Source: Cololabis saira (Eukaryota; Chordata; Actinopteri; Beloniformes; Belonidae). Taken from it: a stretch of 64,000 nucleotides of DNA. The notes below the pieces were generated by a model. The model did not search any database and was not told the DNA's origin. It saw only the letters and a list, made by a program, of their open reading frames with translations. The stretch is from contig NC_084590.1 in NCBI RefSeq assembly GCF_033807715.1, forward strand, positions 5,075,593 to 5,139,592, in the 5' to 3' direction. The translations under genes were made by a program, and so were the position numbers. Positions 11,412 through 23,029 of the stretch are shown in pieces (position 1 is the first letter of the stretch; the number at the start of each line of letters is the position of its first letter).

Positions 11412-11979
11412 GTGGCCGAGACCCGCCATTGCTGAAAATAAAAGTAACACTGCAAACAGAAACAAACACCGCTGCAAATTAAATAAACGCTGCAAATAAA
11501 AAGAAATGCCGCTGCAAATAAAATAAACGCTGCAAATAAAAAAACAAAAAAGCCACAACCGAAGTGAATTACCCGTGGACTATTTTTGCTGATGCACCGG
11601 TGTTTTTTTACGTGAGAGGAGAAGACGAAGAGGACGTAAGTGAAAAGGAAGAAATAAGAAGAGCGAGGAATAAGAAGAACAACGAACGAGAAAATAAGTG
11701 AAAAGGTTAGTGTTCAACGTCGCTACGTGTAATTTTTAATGTGTTAGGCCATAAAAACACCGGTGCATCAGCAAAAATAGTCCCCGGTAATTCACTTCCG
11801 TTGTGGCTTTTTTATTTGCTTCGTTTTATTAGTTCATTTGCTGCGGGGTTTCTTTATATTTTCAGCGTTTCTTTTATTTGCAGCGGCGTTTGTTTTTGTT
11901 TGCAGCGTTTCTTTTATTTGCAGCGGCGTTTGTTTTTGTTTGCAGCGTTTCTTTTATTTGCAGCAATGGTCTCGGCCAC
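11412..11979 (+). mobile_element. Palindromic element G, copy 1
   Basis: Ends GTGGCCGAGACC and GGTCTCGGCCAC are inverted repeats. Inside each end are tandem units built on 'gctgcaaataaa(ataaac)' on the left and the inverse 'tttatttgcagc(ggcgttt)' on the right. A second inverted pair, ACTATTTTTGCTGATGCACC (11579) and its inverse (to 11781), encloses a purine-rich unique core of about 145 bp. No coding capacity and no clear target duplication. A second, half copy is at 19284-19705. Confidence 0.75.
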
Positions 11980-13804
11980 CGTAATAAACAGGTTCCCAGT
12001 CCATCACAGGACCGGGGACAGATTTGGATAATACAGTTTCATCTGCATAAAGGTCAACATTTGACGTAGAAGTCGACAGGTAAAAGCGGTATACCCCCCT
12101 ACTGGATAGAATATGTATCATGAATGATCTTTTTAAAGTCTACCTGTTTAAAGTCTTGAGACCATTGACACTAATGTTCAGCTGCAGGTTTAGTGAGAGC
12201 CACCGTCGACAGAGAGACGGGTTTGAGGAGCCGCTGGGACGTTTACGTCCCACACGTTTAACACCAGGTTAAACTCTAACCCCCAGCTGAGCCGGCACCG
12301 CGGGTTCAGGTAGACCCAAACACACACCCGGACAAACAAACCTTCTGCTCATACCTATTTTTAGTATGTAACTATGGGGTAATGGGGGTTGATTTGAGGG
12401 TGAAGGGTCACCAGCGTGTTGATGTAGAGGCCTAGCCAGTCAGGTACAGTAGTCAGGCCTTCCAGACAGCAGAGGAGAAGCCTTCTTGGTTCTCTACGTA
12501 CACTGAGGTCTCACGAGAGAGCATGTACACCAACCCTCTGTTTTTAAAAGAGAAAGTTAAACAAATCAATAATAAGATTTGCCAAAATCACATCTATCAC
12601 TCCATATTTCCTCCTACTAGCCTCTCTTTGACCCCGGCTCCGCGTCAGTCTGCAACACACAGGTGTAATAATATCCTCCCAGGTCTCCCCCTAAGTCTGC
12701 TAGTGCCCCTCTAAAACCTTTACCTATTAACATATGTAAGAGCAAGCAGGTCTAACCTTTAATGATAAAAGCCAGGCGGCCTTGGGAGTTCATTAGCCTT
12801 CAGCCATGTTGAATGAGAAACTGTGCAGCCCTGCACTCTCTAACTCTCTAACTGCACCAACACGCTGCTCACTTACAGCCCGGTGTTCATCTACGTCACG
12901 CCTACACTACATATACATCTGATTTATTGTATTACATTATTTCTTTCTTCTTAATGGCTCAAATTTAATTTGAGAACAGTATTTGTGGATCTTTACATAC
13001 CGCAGTTATCTATTTCTATTCCTAACACAGACATGGCATGGCAAAATGGTAAACTGTTCAAAACATCGTTTTCATAGAGACGGTTTAGAAAAGTAACCCT
13101 TAACATCAAACTGAATCTAATTTAATGCATTTGTGTCTTTAATAGTCTTCACTTTATATCATTACACTGTTAGCATTATTGTCCCATTATGCCAGATACT
13201 ATTAAGCATAACAGTTAATTTTAATGTCATTACAACGTTTAATGTCCAAAGTACTATGAAGTGATTTCATGCTTTTGGAAAATTGAATTCCAGCAGCAGC
13301 AGCAGCAGCAGGGTTGTGTGTGGGAGGCCGGCCGTCTAAATTGCTGACATACTGTATGTGATCATGTTTGTGCTGGAGGAACGGTTCAGACGGAGGGTTT
13401 TATACATCACAGATCATTAAGAGCCAAACGTGTAATTAAATATATAGACGGGGATCATGTGGCCCTGCGTTGGCGAAGGGGAACCCGGTAAACAAGACCA
13501 TTTCTAATCAACGCCCGTTAACTACAGGGATCTGTTCCATGGCCTTTTGGAAATATTGTTTTAAAATGGGGAAGAAAATGAAAGTAACAATGATTGTTAC
13601 TGTATCCTTCATGTGAGGAGCGAGTAGCTCCCTGCTGGAGGATTACCTGACCTGGTGAAGGTAAAGACCTGTCGTCCTTCAGCTGGATGTTTGGTCCTAG
13701 GGACGTTCAGCTGTTTCAGCTCCGTGGAGACGAAGGACTGGCTCTCCTGGTTCATAGGGGATAATTCCACTTCCTGTTGGCCTGGCTCCACCTCATTTCT
13801 TTAT
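11980..13804. other. Unique sequence, no gene
   Basis: The longest repeat-poor stretch of the first 20 kb. Contains a short (CAG)7 at about 13293-13313. Composition is ordinary; no exon recognised on either strand. Confidence 0.5.
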
Positions 13805-14362
13805 CCCTCCATCCATCCATCCATCCATCCACCCATACATCCCTTCAACTAATCATCCATCCATCCATCCCTCCGACTAATCATCCATCCATCCCTCCCT
13901 CCATCCATCCATCCATCAAACATCCATCCATCCCTCCATCCATTCATCATCCATCCATCCATCCCTCCAACTAATCATCCATCCATCCATCCATCCATCC
14001 CTCCAACTAATCATCCATCCATCCATCCATCCATCCCTCCCTCCATCCATCCATCCATCCAACATCCATCCATCCCTCCATCCATCCATTCATCATCCAT
14101 CCATCCATCCATCCAACATCCATCCATCCCTCCATCCATCCATTCATCATCCATCCATCCATCCCTCCAACTAATCATCCATCCATCCCTCCAACTAATC
14201 ATCCATCCATCCATCCATCCATCCCTCCAACTAATCATCCATCCATCCATCCATCCATCCATCCATCCCTCCATCCATCCATCCATCCATTCATCATCCA
14301 TCCATCCATCCATCCATCCATCCATCCATTCATCATCCATCCATCCATCCATCCCTCCCTCC
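13805..14362. repeat. (ATCC)n block with higher-order units
   Basis: Imperfect ATCC/CATC tetranucleotide array. Spacer words 'ctccaactaatc', 'ctccatccattcatc' and 'caacatcc' recur in the same order, so longer units of roughly 40-60 bp have been duplicated on top of the tetranucleotide expansion. Its minus-strand translation (MDGW repeats) is not a protein. Confidence 0.9.
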
Positions 14363-15636
14363 CCCCCTAGGGGGGAGTGGAGGTACTGCAGTTGATCCTC
14401 CAACTTAAAAAGAAATAAAGGCAATTTTAACCAAAATCATTTGTGGGAGTGAAAAATAAATAAACAATTTATAGGCTATATGTATATATGATTAAGAAAA
14501 CTCCATTAACAGGAGACAATAATCTACTTTTGACAATAACTATTTAGTCTCTAACTCTACATAAACGATTCCCCTGACGGGAGTCATGTGACTAATGTCA
14601 ACTTTACATCTTTACAGATTATAACGTTCCAGCTCGGCCTAACGTTACTCCTTCCACGTCTGACCAGGACAAAGTTTCATCAACCATGAACACATGTAGC
14701 TATTAACCCAGTCAGGAATTGATTAATAAGGTAATATAAGCAGAATAAAACACATTCAAAAGTTATTAGAAGCCAGGCTTAAAATGTGACACATTAAAAT
14801 AAAATAAGAATTCCAAGCGGGGGTCCCTGCTCTGTTTTTCTCTCATCCAAGGATCCCTGGGCTAAAAAAGGTTGAAGATCCCTGCCTTAGACCGCCAAAA
14901 AGTGTGTTGCCATTATTATTCTAAACCGTTTTGCTTTCATTTCTCCAGTGGACTTATTGTCCTGTCATTTGATTTATATAGCAGCTACATTTTGGGTGAA
15001 ATTGTTCAGTACGGATTAGTATTTCACTTTGTGGTTTGCTTTATACTTGTATTTCTGGATTTTTGCAGGAAATAATCTGTCTCACATTGGTGACATGGCC
15101 ACTTTACAGTTAAGAAAAAGACACTGGGGTCCATCCAGATGTTACATGTGGTTTCCTGAAGCAATATTTAAACAATAGCAAAAGTAGTAAAGTGTTGTCT
15201 TACTTGATTTTGAGATGTAAACCTTGATTTTGATTGATTTTGATTGAAATATCACAGAAAGGAAGCTGAGCTGAGACAGTGTGGACTCATTCAGAATAGC
15301 TGGACATGTCACAGCTGTGACGCATCATAACCAATGATCTAATAAAGTCAGATGTAACATCTGCTACTGTACTTTCATTTTGTTGTACTTTACTGATAAG
15401 ATTAAACTCTGAAACTTTATTTATTTTTATTTTTCATTTTGGGAGCAAAGTGCTTTATTTACTTGAGTCGCATCTGATGCAGAACATTTGTTTTGTGATT
15501 TGGACACAAAAAAGGAAGTTCTGCTCTTCTGGAATAACAGGCCTAAATAAAATATGCCGGTCAAAATTACGCTTCACGCTGAGTAATTGAAAGAAGCATT
15601 TAGCTCCCAAACACGTGCTTAGTGGTCGAACACATA
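14363..15636. other. Unique sequence with a possible hAT end
   Basis: No gene. The segment ending ...GGTTGAAGATCCCTG at about 14884 resembles the terminal part of a Charlie-like hAT element; a degenerate partner may start near 14390 (CAGTTGATCCTCCAAC), but no target duplication supports it. The rest is unassigned. Confidence 0.35.
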
Positions 15637-16223
15637 CAGGGCCTTGCCAAAGTATTTGCCCCCCTTGAACTTTGTGACCTTTTGCCACATTTCAGGCTTC
15701 AAACATAAAGATATAAAAAAAAATAAAAAAAAATCACTGGGTTTGTATGTGTATATTTATGTATGTGTATGCATATGTATGCGTATATATATTAAATATA
15801 GTAATAATGTACATATATATGCCTTTGGTTTATACCATCATGGTATCAATCATTAATATGTGTGCAGACAAGGTAAAAAAACAAAAAACATAAAGATATA
15901 AAACTGTAATTTTTTGTGAAGAATCAACAACAAGTGGGACACAATCATGAAGTGGAACGAAATTTATTGGATATTTTAAACTTTTTTAACGAATAAAAAA
16001 CTGAAAAAGTGGGCGTGCAAAATTATTCAGGCCGCTTAAGTGAATACTTTGTAGCGCCATCAGTTTGAAATATCCAATACATTTCGTTCCACTTCATGAT
16101 TGTGTCCCACTTGTTGTTGATTCTTCACAAAAAATTACAGTTTAATATCTTTATGTTTTAAGCCTGAAATGTGGCAAAAGGTCACAAACCTCAAGGGGGG
16201 CCAAATACTTTGGCAAGGCACTG
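15637..16223. mobile_element. Tc1/mariner-like palindromic element
   Basis: Ends CAGGGCCTTGCCAAAGTATT and ...CTTTGGCAAGGCACTG are inverted and flanked by TA (15635-15636, 16224-16225). Arms of over 200 bp are mirror copies containing 'gaagaatcaacaacaagtgg', a sequence typical of a widespread fish Tc1-like repeat. Transposase is absent. One arm has a 185-bp secondary insertion. Confidence 0.85.
15719..15903 (+). mobile_element. Small insertion with 18-bp direct repeats
   Basis: The mirror arm shows that the sequence between 15718 and 15904 is extra. The 18-bp word aaacataaagatataaaa occurs at 15701-15718 and 15886-15903. The insert ends in an A-rich run (aaggtaaaaaaacaaaa). Long target duplication plus A-rich 3' end suggests retroposition; the (TATG)-rich body is not recognised. 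Confidence 0.55.
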
Positions 16224-17614
16224 TATGTCCAGAAATCACCATAATTTAGTCATCCTCAGTAAATGTTTGAGGTGATATAATTAAGATATAATGCAGTTAA
16301 AAAAGCTAATGCTCTGAGTGTGCACACAAACAAACGAAGTGAAATGAAATTACTGGACGAGCTGCGAAGGGCGAACCTTATACGTTTGCGTGTTTTTGTG
16401 CAGAATTCTTGAGCGGTGATTCAGGGCGTGCGTGCGTGCGTCTGTGTGTGACTTCCATGTTAGCTGTAAACAGACACCTATGAGCAGCTGGGCACTTGGC
16501 CGCCGCACAACTCCCTCACAGGGAACACAAGAACTGTTGACCTTTACACACACAACAATGTATGCTCGCGCTGACAAACAGTACAGTATTGCCACACACA
16601 GACACACAAACATCCATAAACACACGCGTCCACGTGACGACGCACGCTCTCCCGCACAAACTCATTTACCTTAGCCCCCTCAGGGAGACGAGCCCTGCCA
16701 TGTTTACCGCCGCGCCGGAAACCTTCACAGGAAGCAGCGATAGACCCGTCGCTATCATTCACTCGCTTTTAATCGCTCTTCTCTATTTTTTTTCTGCCTT
16801 TTTTTCCCCCCCCGTTTCTATCGGACATCTCTACATCAACACTTAGGGTCCGTTTATTTGTCCAAGGCAACAACTCAGCAAGTTTTATTGCTCTCCAAAT
16901 CTAAATCAGGAGGGGGCGTAGGGGACAAATTTCCGGATGAACACGCCAGTGGACACACTCAAGAGAATGTAAACCGGGCCTGGAGCGTAAGTGATAACAA
17001 ATAAGAGATGTGCTGTAGCTGTTAGCCGTACACTCAGAATGTTTTTGTTTTTATTCTGAAGGACACAGAGGAGTCTGGCTGGAGCTCGGGCCAGGAAAAC
17101 ACTCCAGAAGCTTCCAAACACTGTCGTCCATTCTTTCTCTCCCTCAAGAGCCAGCTTGTCCTGGCTTTCACACACTTTTCTTTTTTTTTTTTTGTTCCTC
17201 CCAGGGGTTGGAGGGTGATTCACTGGACCTTATGATCCATTGTGAGCAGAGTAGGAATAAGATGTTGCCCATGGGGCTGGGAAGCTAATAATTTCCCTCC
17301 CCTGTTTGATAGATAGCAACACTATTAGATTTGCAAATAAAGTAGTCATTAAAACATCTGCTGTAGTCATAGTTTCCTTGGAGCCACTGGAAAATAATGA
17401 AAGGAAACAAGAAAGTGTTGCAAGAACTACCTGACAAAAGTCTGGTTTCAGTTTTGTTTAATGCTAATATGTGGGTGGCATTCACCAAAGATGAGGGGGA
17501 TCGCCTGGTACGCTGGGATTAACGATCACAGGAACAAATGTTTACATTTAACAAAACAAAAGGCTCTTCGGACCAGTACTGCTTAACTTACAAATGTATG
17601 TGTGTATATACATG

Positions 17615-17616
<2 letters not shown>
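16224..17616. other. Unique sequence, no gene
   Basis: Balanced composition, with short CA/GT-rich patches near 16540-16640. Short frames up to ~100 codons on both strands have no recognisable domain. Confidence 0.5.

Positions 17617-17697
<81 letters not shown>
17617..17697. repeat. (TA)n microsatellite
   Basis: About 35 TA units. It is the target into which the hAT element at 17698 inserted; the array resumes at 19175 beyond the element. Confidence 0.9.
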
Positions 17698-18219
17698 TAG
17701 GGGTGTCACGGTACACACAAGTCACGGTTCGGTACGTACCTCGGTACAGGGGTCACGGTTCGGTACGGGTTCGGTACGGGTTCGGTACAACGGGAAAAAA
17801 AATACAAAAAGTCCCAAATGTATAAGACGAGTTTTTTCTTCCTTTATTTTGATCATAGCATTTGAAAGTTAAAGTTTGTTCAATTGGCTACAAAACTAAA
17901 AAGCATCTCTTATTAAAATGTAAAATAAATAGAATAAAACATTTAACTTGTGCATTAGTGTTTTTAATTTTACCACGGACTGGTTTATGTGAGTGCGGGA
18001 TGGTATTGTAACGAGCTCGTGCACTTGTAATAAATACTTGAACCCGGGCTCCTCTACTGCTGCATATGGGCAGAGCCGTCTGGGGGCGGAGCATTCTCCA
18101 TGGGCCCTTATGATAGTCACTTTAACGTTCAACAACATCATCCTACCCATCAAACTACATTTATTCTCACTTTTATTGAGCCAAGCATATAGGCCTATGC
18201 TGCAGAAAGCAGAGTAAAG

Positions 18220-18220
<1 letters not shown>

Positions 18221-18292
<72 letters not shown>
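18221..18292. repeat. (CA)n microsatellite
   Basis: About 36 CA units inside the H5 hAT element. Confidence 0.95.
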
Positions 18293-18293
<1 letters not shown>

Positions 18294-18701
18294 GCCTGTC
18301 AGCTGTCAATCACACGGCGCTGTAAACTCTGATAGTCACAGACCGACTCAGTTCAGCTTAAATACAAAAAAAACATAACTGGTCTAAAATGACACAATCT
18401 ATCTAGATAGATAGACACAGCGGTCTATAACATCATTTCTGAGCTCTATAATAGAGAATAGACTCGGCGGTCTAGTTGACAACAACACAAGCACATTACA
18501 GGCAGCTGGTCAAGACACATTCTGATAAAGACATTATTTAAGAAGGTAACACTGACTCACCAATGGCAGTCGCCTCTTCCATAACCCAAAATAATCCAGG
18601 TAACGTGGAAAACAGGGTAACATTCAAAACTTTGTACAAATTTAGTCCTCTTTTAAACTTTAGCGCTAATCTCCTTCACGGCAAATTTGCTGTGACTGTT
18701 A

Positions 18702-18842
18702 AGACTGATTTATGGTACCGCGTTACACCAACGCAGCGCCTACGGCGAAGGTTGCGCGTCGCCGCATAACTTCGCCGTAGACTGCGCCGTACCCTACGGC
18801 GTATGCTCTGCGTCGATTTAACGCAGAACCATAAATCAGTCT
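18702..18842. mobile_element. PIF/Harbinger-like MITE, family P, copy 1
   Basis: 141-bp element with ends AGACTGATTTATGGTACCGC and its inverse ...ACCATAAATCAGTCT. Flanked by TTA on both sides (18699-18701, 18843-18845), the TWA-type 3-bp duplication of PIF/Harbinger elements. GC-rich interior made of 'cctacggcg' words in both directions. Related copies at 31404, 53257 and a fragment at 28582. Confidence 0.8.
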
Positions 18843-19174
18843 TTACACCCAACCCGCTTTGGCTGGCGGCCCCGGTGCGTTCAGGACAGTTGTAAATTAA
18901 GAATTAGAACATTTTATCGTTATTATAGCCTACAATTTATGATGATATATGAATTGCACATATATTTATTGATATGCACAGACTAGCACACATTTAGGTC
19001 TGTAATGGAACGTGACTGTTGATATTTATAAGGGGAAAAAAACGATGATTGATTTTTTTTTTTTTTTTTTTTTTTTAACTCAGTCAGACGTATTCGCCGT
19101 ATGACTGCGTGAACCGAACCGTGACCCCCGTACCGTGACGGGACGGGACGAATACAAATACCGTTACACCCCTA

Positions 19175-19229
19175 GTATATATATATATATATATATACTG
19201 TATATATATAGTGTGTGTGTGTGTGTGTG

Positions 19230-19269
<40 letters not shown>
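19175..19269. repeat. Compound microsatellite (TA)n-(GT)n-(GATA)n
   Basis: TA units to 19209, GT units 19211-19228, then about nine GATA units. Continues the (TA)n array interrupted by the H5 element. Confidence 0.9.
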
Positions 19270-19283
19270 TTACTATATACTAT

Positions 19284-19705
19284 ACTATTTTTGCCGATGC
19301 ACCGGTGTTTTTGGCCTAACACATTAAAAATTACACGTAGCGACGTTGAACACTAACCTTGTCACTTATTTTCTCGTTCGTTCTTATTCCTCGCTCTTCT
19401 TATTTCTTCCTTTTCACTTACGTCCTCTTCGTCTTCTTCTTCTCCTCTCACGTAAAAAACACCGGTGCATCAGCAAAAATAGTCCCCAGTAATTGACTTC
19501 CGTCGTGGCTTTTTTATTTGCGTGTTTTTTTTTTTATTTGCAGTGGCGTTTATTATTTTATTTGCAGCGGGGTTTCTTTATATTCGCAGCGTTTCTTTTA
19601 TTTGCAGCGTTTATTTTATTTGCAAAGCTTTTATTTTATTTGCAGCGGCGTTTCTTTTTATTTGCAGCGTTTCTTTAATTTTCAGCAATGGTGGGTCTCG
19701 GCCAC
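19284..19705 (-). mobile_element. Palindromic element G, copy 2, half deleted
   Basis: Begins at the subterminal repeat ACTATTTTTGCCGATGCACC and ends with ...GTCTCGGCCAC. The left arm is missing. The unique core is the reverse complement of that in copy 1, so the two insertions face opposite ways. Confidence 0.75.
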
Positions 19706-20281
19706 AGTTAGGTTGAGTTGAATTTAAATGAAGTCAGAGTTTCACATTTGCCAAAAACACAATTAAAAATAGTGAAGAACTGTGTTTTTCTCATTTTAAG
19801 TGTGCGTAGCATTTTCCACTCTTCTTCTATCACCCCTCTTCCCGTCTTTTCCACCTTGCTCTTTCTGGGCTCCTTTGTCTCATTCTTGCTGTAGTTTATC
19901 CAAGAAAGTCAATATCGTGGCTGTCGACAAAAACCGGTTGATTTTTTCTGTCAACACGAGCAGAAGCACTCTCCTTAATAACACCAATTAGACGCTCCTC
20001 AGAAATGTTGATTGTCTGATACGGAGGCTCGGAGGGAAAAACGCTGTCTGTACTTGCTTTGTACAGATCCAGGGTGGAGATTCTTCACCTTCTCTTCAAG
20101 TTTCTGTTCTTTCGCAGGACAATCCAGACAGATTAAGGACACGCTCCTTCTGAAATGCTTTCATTGTGTTATTATCGATTAAGGTTCCATACCATCTGAC
20201 TTTAGCCCTCACACACTCCTGACAGGAAGACAAGTTGAGCTGGTACTTGCTCCCCTGAGCTCTGCCTGTCAGGCTCCAGCG
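19706..20281. other. Unique sequence, no gene
   Basis: No gene or repeat family recognised. Confidence 0.5.
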
Positions 20282-20289
20282 GTACCTAG

Positions 20290-21443
20290 TAGTGATGCGC
20301 GGGTCGGGGTTTTTCCAACCCGCGGGTCCCGCATTAATGAGAAAATATGACCCGCCCCATCCCGCCCCGCACCACCATATCTATTTACACAACCCGCCCC
20401 AACCCGCACCCGCCGGTATTAAAACACGATTACACGTTAAATGTGCCATTGAATAAGGCGTCTATTCCGTCTCACTCTCACAAAGGTGAGCTGAAGGTGC
20501 GCTTGCTCGATGCACTTGTTGCAGGGATGCAGAGAATCAGAGCAGATCAGCGCGCATATTCGTTGCAAGTTGCTTGGCGACCGAGAAAAAAAGGTTTTTC
20601 CGGTCTGGCGCCGTTTTCCAATTCATTGTGTATGTGCTGTCGCTGCGCAAGAGCGCAGGGCTTTGCGCCGAGTCTGCGCCCATCCCGGCGGCGTGCGCTT
20701 TGGCGTAAAGCTTTCCAATGAATGGGAAAGCCGGCGGCGGGTGCCGCTGTGCGCCCTCTATGTGGAAGCGATTTGCTGTTAAATCAACCATTGTAATAGA
20801 CTAAGCTGTCATAAGATGTAGCCTATTATTTAATAAATCTTAGCGTTGTCCCAGCTGTTCTTGCGACGTGAGTCCCGCAGCCGCAGGCGGCATCAGCTCG
20901 ACTCGCCAAAAACTGGCGACTTCAAAAAATGATTTAACTTATTTTACCACACAAAACATGATCTAAAATTACTTTTTAAACTGAACAAAATAATACTATA
21001 ACGAAAAAAACGTTTTAGGTAACGAATTAACTTAAACAGCCGTCACACAACTTTTTTAACTCTTTCAAACAGGTATCAAAACAACTCAGTTTCTACCCAA
21101 ACAACATTATAAAACAATATGCAGAATAATCAACAATAATCGCCCTTTTGAAATGCAACAACAATAAACAATAATAATATTATTGGAACGGCTGCAACAA
21201 GCATATTTTTTATTATTATTAGGGCTATATTTTTATGAATAGCCTACTAACCGTGGTCTGCTCAGGCTCCCCCGCTGCCGCTGTTTGCGCTTTCGTGACG
21301 TCGGGTCGCAGGTTACGTGCTTGCAAGGGATTGGCCCGCCTCACCCGCCCCGCCCATGAAGTGAAAATTTCTTGACCCAACCCAACCCGTCCCGCGGGCA
21401 ACCCGCGGGACCCGCGGGTTATGGGTCGACCCGCGCATCACTA
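20290..21443. mobile_element. hAT element, family H6, CpG-rich ends
   Basis: Ends TAGTGATGCGCGGGTCGGG and ...CGACCCGCGCATCACTA are inverted. Perfect 8-bp TSD gtacctag at 20282-20289 and 21444-21451. Subterminal blocks of repeated 'cccgcgggtcccgc' and 'cccaacccg' make an unusually GC- and CpG-rich end in an AT-rich window. The 124-codon frame at 20347-20721 has no recognisable domain. No transposase motif seen. Confidence 0.92.
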
Positions 21444-21451
21444 GTACCTAG

Positions 21452-21508
21452 GTATATTGACAATAAAGTATTCTATTCTATTATATTCTATTCTATTCTA
21501 TTCTATTC
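21452..21508 (+). mobile_element. Retroposon 3' tail with (ATTCT)n
   Basis: 'ttgacaataaagtattctattct...' is a polyadenylation-like signal (aataaa) followed by a pentanucleotide tail, as in fish LINE or SINE 3' ends. The H6 hAT element inserted just upstream of this tail. Confidence 0.55.
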
Positions 21509-21734
21509 AGACCTTTGTGGCAGACGGTTGAAGGCTTCTACGTCTGGGAGGATGAGAAAGAGCTGGACAAGACCAGCTCAGCACAGAACCCCCTGACTGC
21601 TTTCACACATAATTAGCCACCAACAATTGGAAATTGTTCTTTAACACCAGATAAAAAGCAAAACAGATTTGCTCATTGAAACAAGTGCAGTGTAATCCTC
21701 CATATTTCCTGAAGTGGTCCCAGTGTGCCTTTTT

Positions 21735-22272
21735 TTAACCTTCCTGTTGTCCTCAGGTCACAATGACCCGTCACTGTTTTAAAGAAAAACCTAAAATCCT
21801 TTAAATTATATTTTTTTAACTTGAAATGTAACTTCCCCAGCTAGGACAATTCAGAGGAAAAGATGTCAGGACTATACTGTGTGCTGCAGGTGTAATAAAT
21901 ATATCTGCAAAGGCTGTGCACTTGCATACTGCCCTATATGTGCTAATTAGTTGAACGGGATATGTTATATTTCATATTTTTGAAAATTGTACACTGGAGA
22001 TAAAGAAACAGTCATTGGGATGAATAGAAATGCATTCAAAACTCCCTTTTGCACATTTTTTTCTTTACCTATATATATATATATGAAATACAAATGAAGA
22101 GGGAAAACTTAAGCATTCACACATTTTGTAATGAGTGACAAGTTGTTTCTTCAAGCAAGATGAAATTTGGTGTTTAAAATCCAATTACGGTGCTTATAAT
22201 GGGGGTTTACCGGTCATTTAGACCCGGAGGACAGGGGGAGTGTTGAGAAAATGAGGACAACAGGAGGGTTAA
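21735..22272 (+). mobile_element. piggyBac-like element, copy with transposase tail (PB7)
   Basis: Bounded by TTAA (21735-21738 and 22269-22272). Left end CCTTCCTGTTGTCCTCAGG; right end ...GAGGACAACAGGAGGG. Near the left end is the palindrome GGTCACAATGACC (21756-21768), near the right a one-mismatch version (22212-22224). Carries the last ~31 codons of a piggyBac transposase (21855-21950). Sister copy 32553-33774. Confidence 0.85.
21855..21950 (+). pseudogene. piggyBac transposase C-terminal Cys-rich domain (relic)
   Basis: In-frame residues RKRC...CCRCNKYIC...C...YCPIC, ending in AN and a TAG stop at 21948-21950. The cysteine pairs match the zinc-binding C-terminal domain of piggyBac transposases, which recognises the transposon ends. 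The catalytic core is gone, and no start codon is expected in this remnant. Location between TTAA-bounded ends confirms the family. Confidence 0.7.
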
Positions 22273-23021
22273 AGAAAATGAGAGGTACCTGAAAGCTTGT
22301 GTCCACAACAGTTGACAGAACTGCATCACTGATGGAGCTAATAAAGTTATAAAGGGATAAAACTAATAAAGTTTTATCACTTGTGATATCAGCTTTAAAT
22401 GTCTTCATAAAACATTTGAAAACATTTCTTTATTTAGAAAAGAGGCCCCATGCTTAAACAAACTAACAAAACAAATGAATAAATACAGTCCGAGTCACAG
22501 AAAACCCAGATTTTCTCCCTCAGTAGAAAAGCATCTGCAGTAAAGTCAATATTGTGTAACATTTTGTCTAAAGATTTCAAGTTCAGTGCGAGCCACATCC
22601 GGGGGTGTATGTGGCTCGGGGGGGGGGGCGGGGGTGTCACCTTGAACTGAACTGAGCAGAGCACCAGTCCATCACAGTACACATGTGTGCAGCAATTATT
22701 CTGTCTAAATGCTTTCATAAGGACCGCTCCGTGACTGATAGTGTGTGTAATCCGTCACGTTGCACAATGCTGATCAATGCTCTTAACCAAGTGTTAATGG
22801 AAAGATAACAACTTTTCTTTGTACTCTCTGGTCTGAACTTCTGGACAGTAAATATTTGGAGACTAACTAACGTTGAAATAGGCCTTTTGCAAAGCTAGAA
22901 GGACCTTGAACTTTGGGTTCCCCCACGCTGAGCTTTGTAATAGTTTCACTGCCTACACACATCCCTGTGAGCGCTGCACGTCCTCGCTGTCCTGGACGGG
23001 TCTGATGAAGTGGATATTATC
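22273..23021. other. Unique sequence, no gene
   Basis: Contains a G-run near 22620. No repeat family or coding region recognised. Confidence 0.5.
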
Positions 23022-23029
23022 ATCCACAC

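Larger units (their letters stand above)
17698..19174. mobile_element. hAT element, family H5 (TAGGGGTGTCACGG ends)
   Basis: Left end TAGGGGTGTCACGGTACAC; right end ...CGTTACACCCCTA. Perfect 8-bp TSD gtatatat at 17690-17697 and 19175-19182. Subterminal parts are rich in 'cggttcggtacggg' words and their inverse. 1477 bp without an intact transposase frame; contains a (CA)n tract and a nested 141-bp MITE. Confidence 0.92.

Noticed and set aside
14011..14424. 137-codon MDGW repeat frame, minus strand
   Set aside because: (ATCC)n array.
20347..20721. 124-codon frame inside the H6 hAT element
   Set aside because: GC-rich stop-poor sequence; no BED finger or hAT catalytic motif, and a second frame overlaps it.
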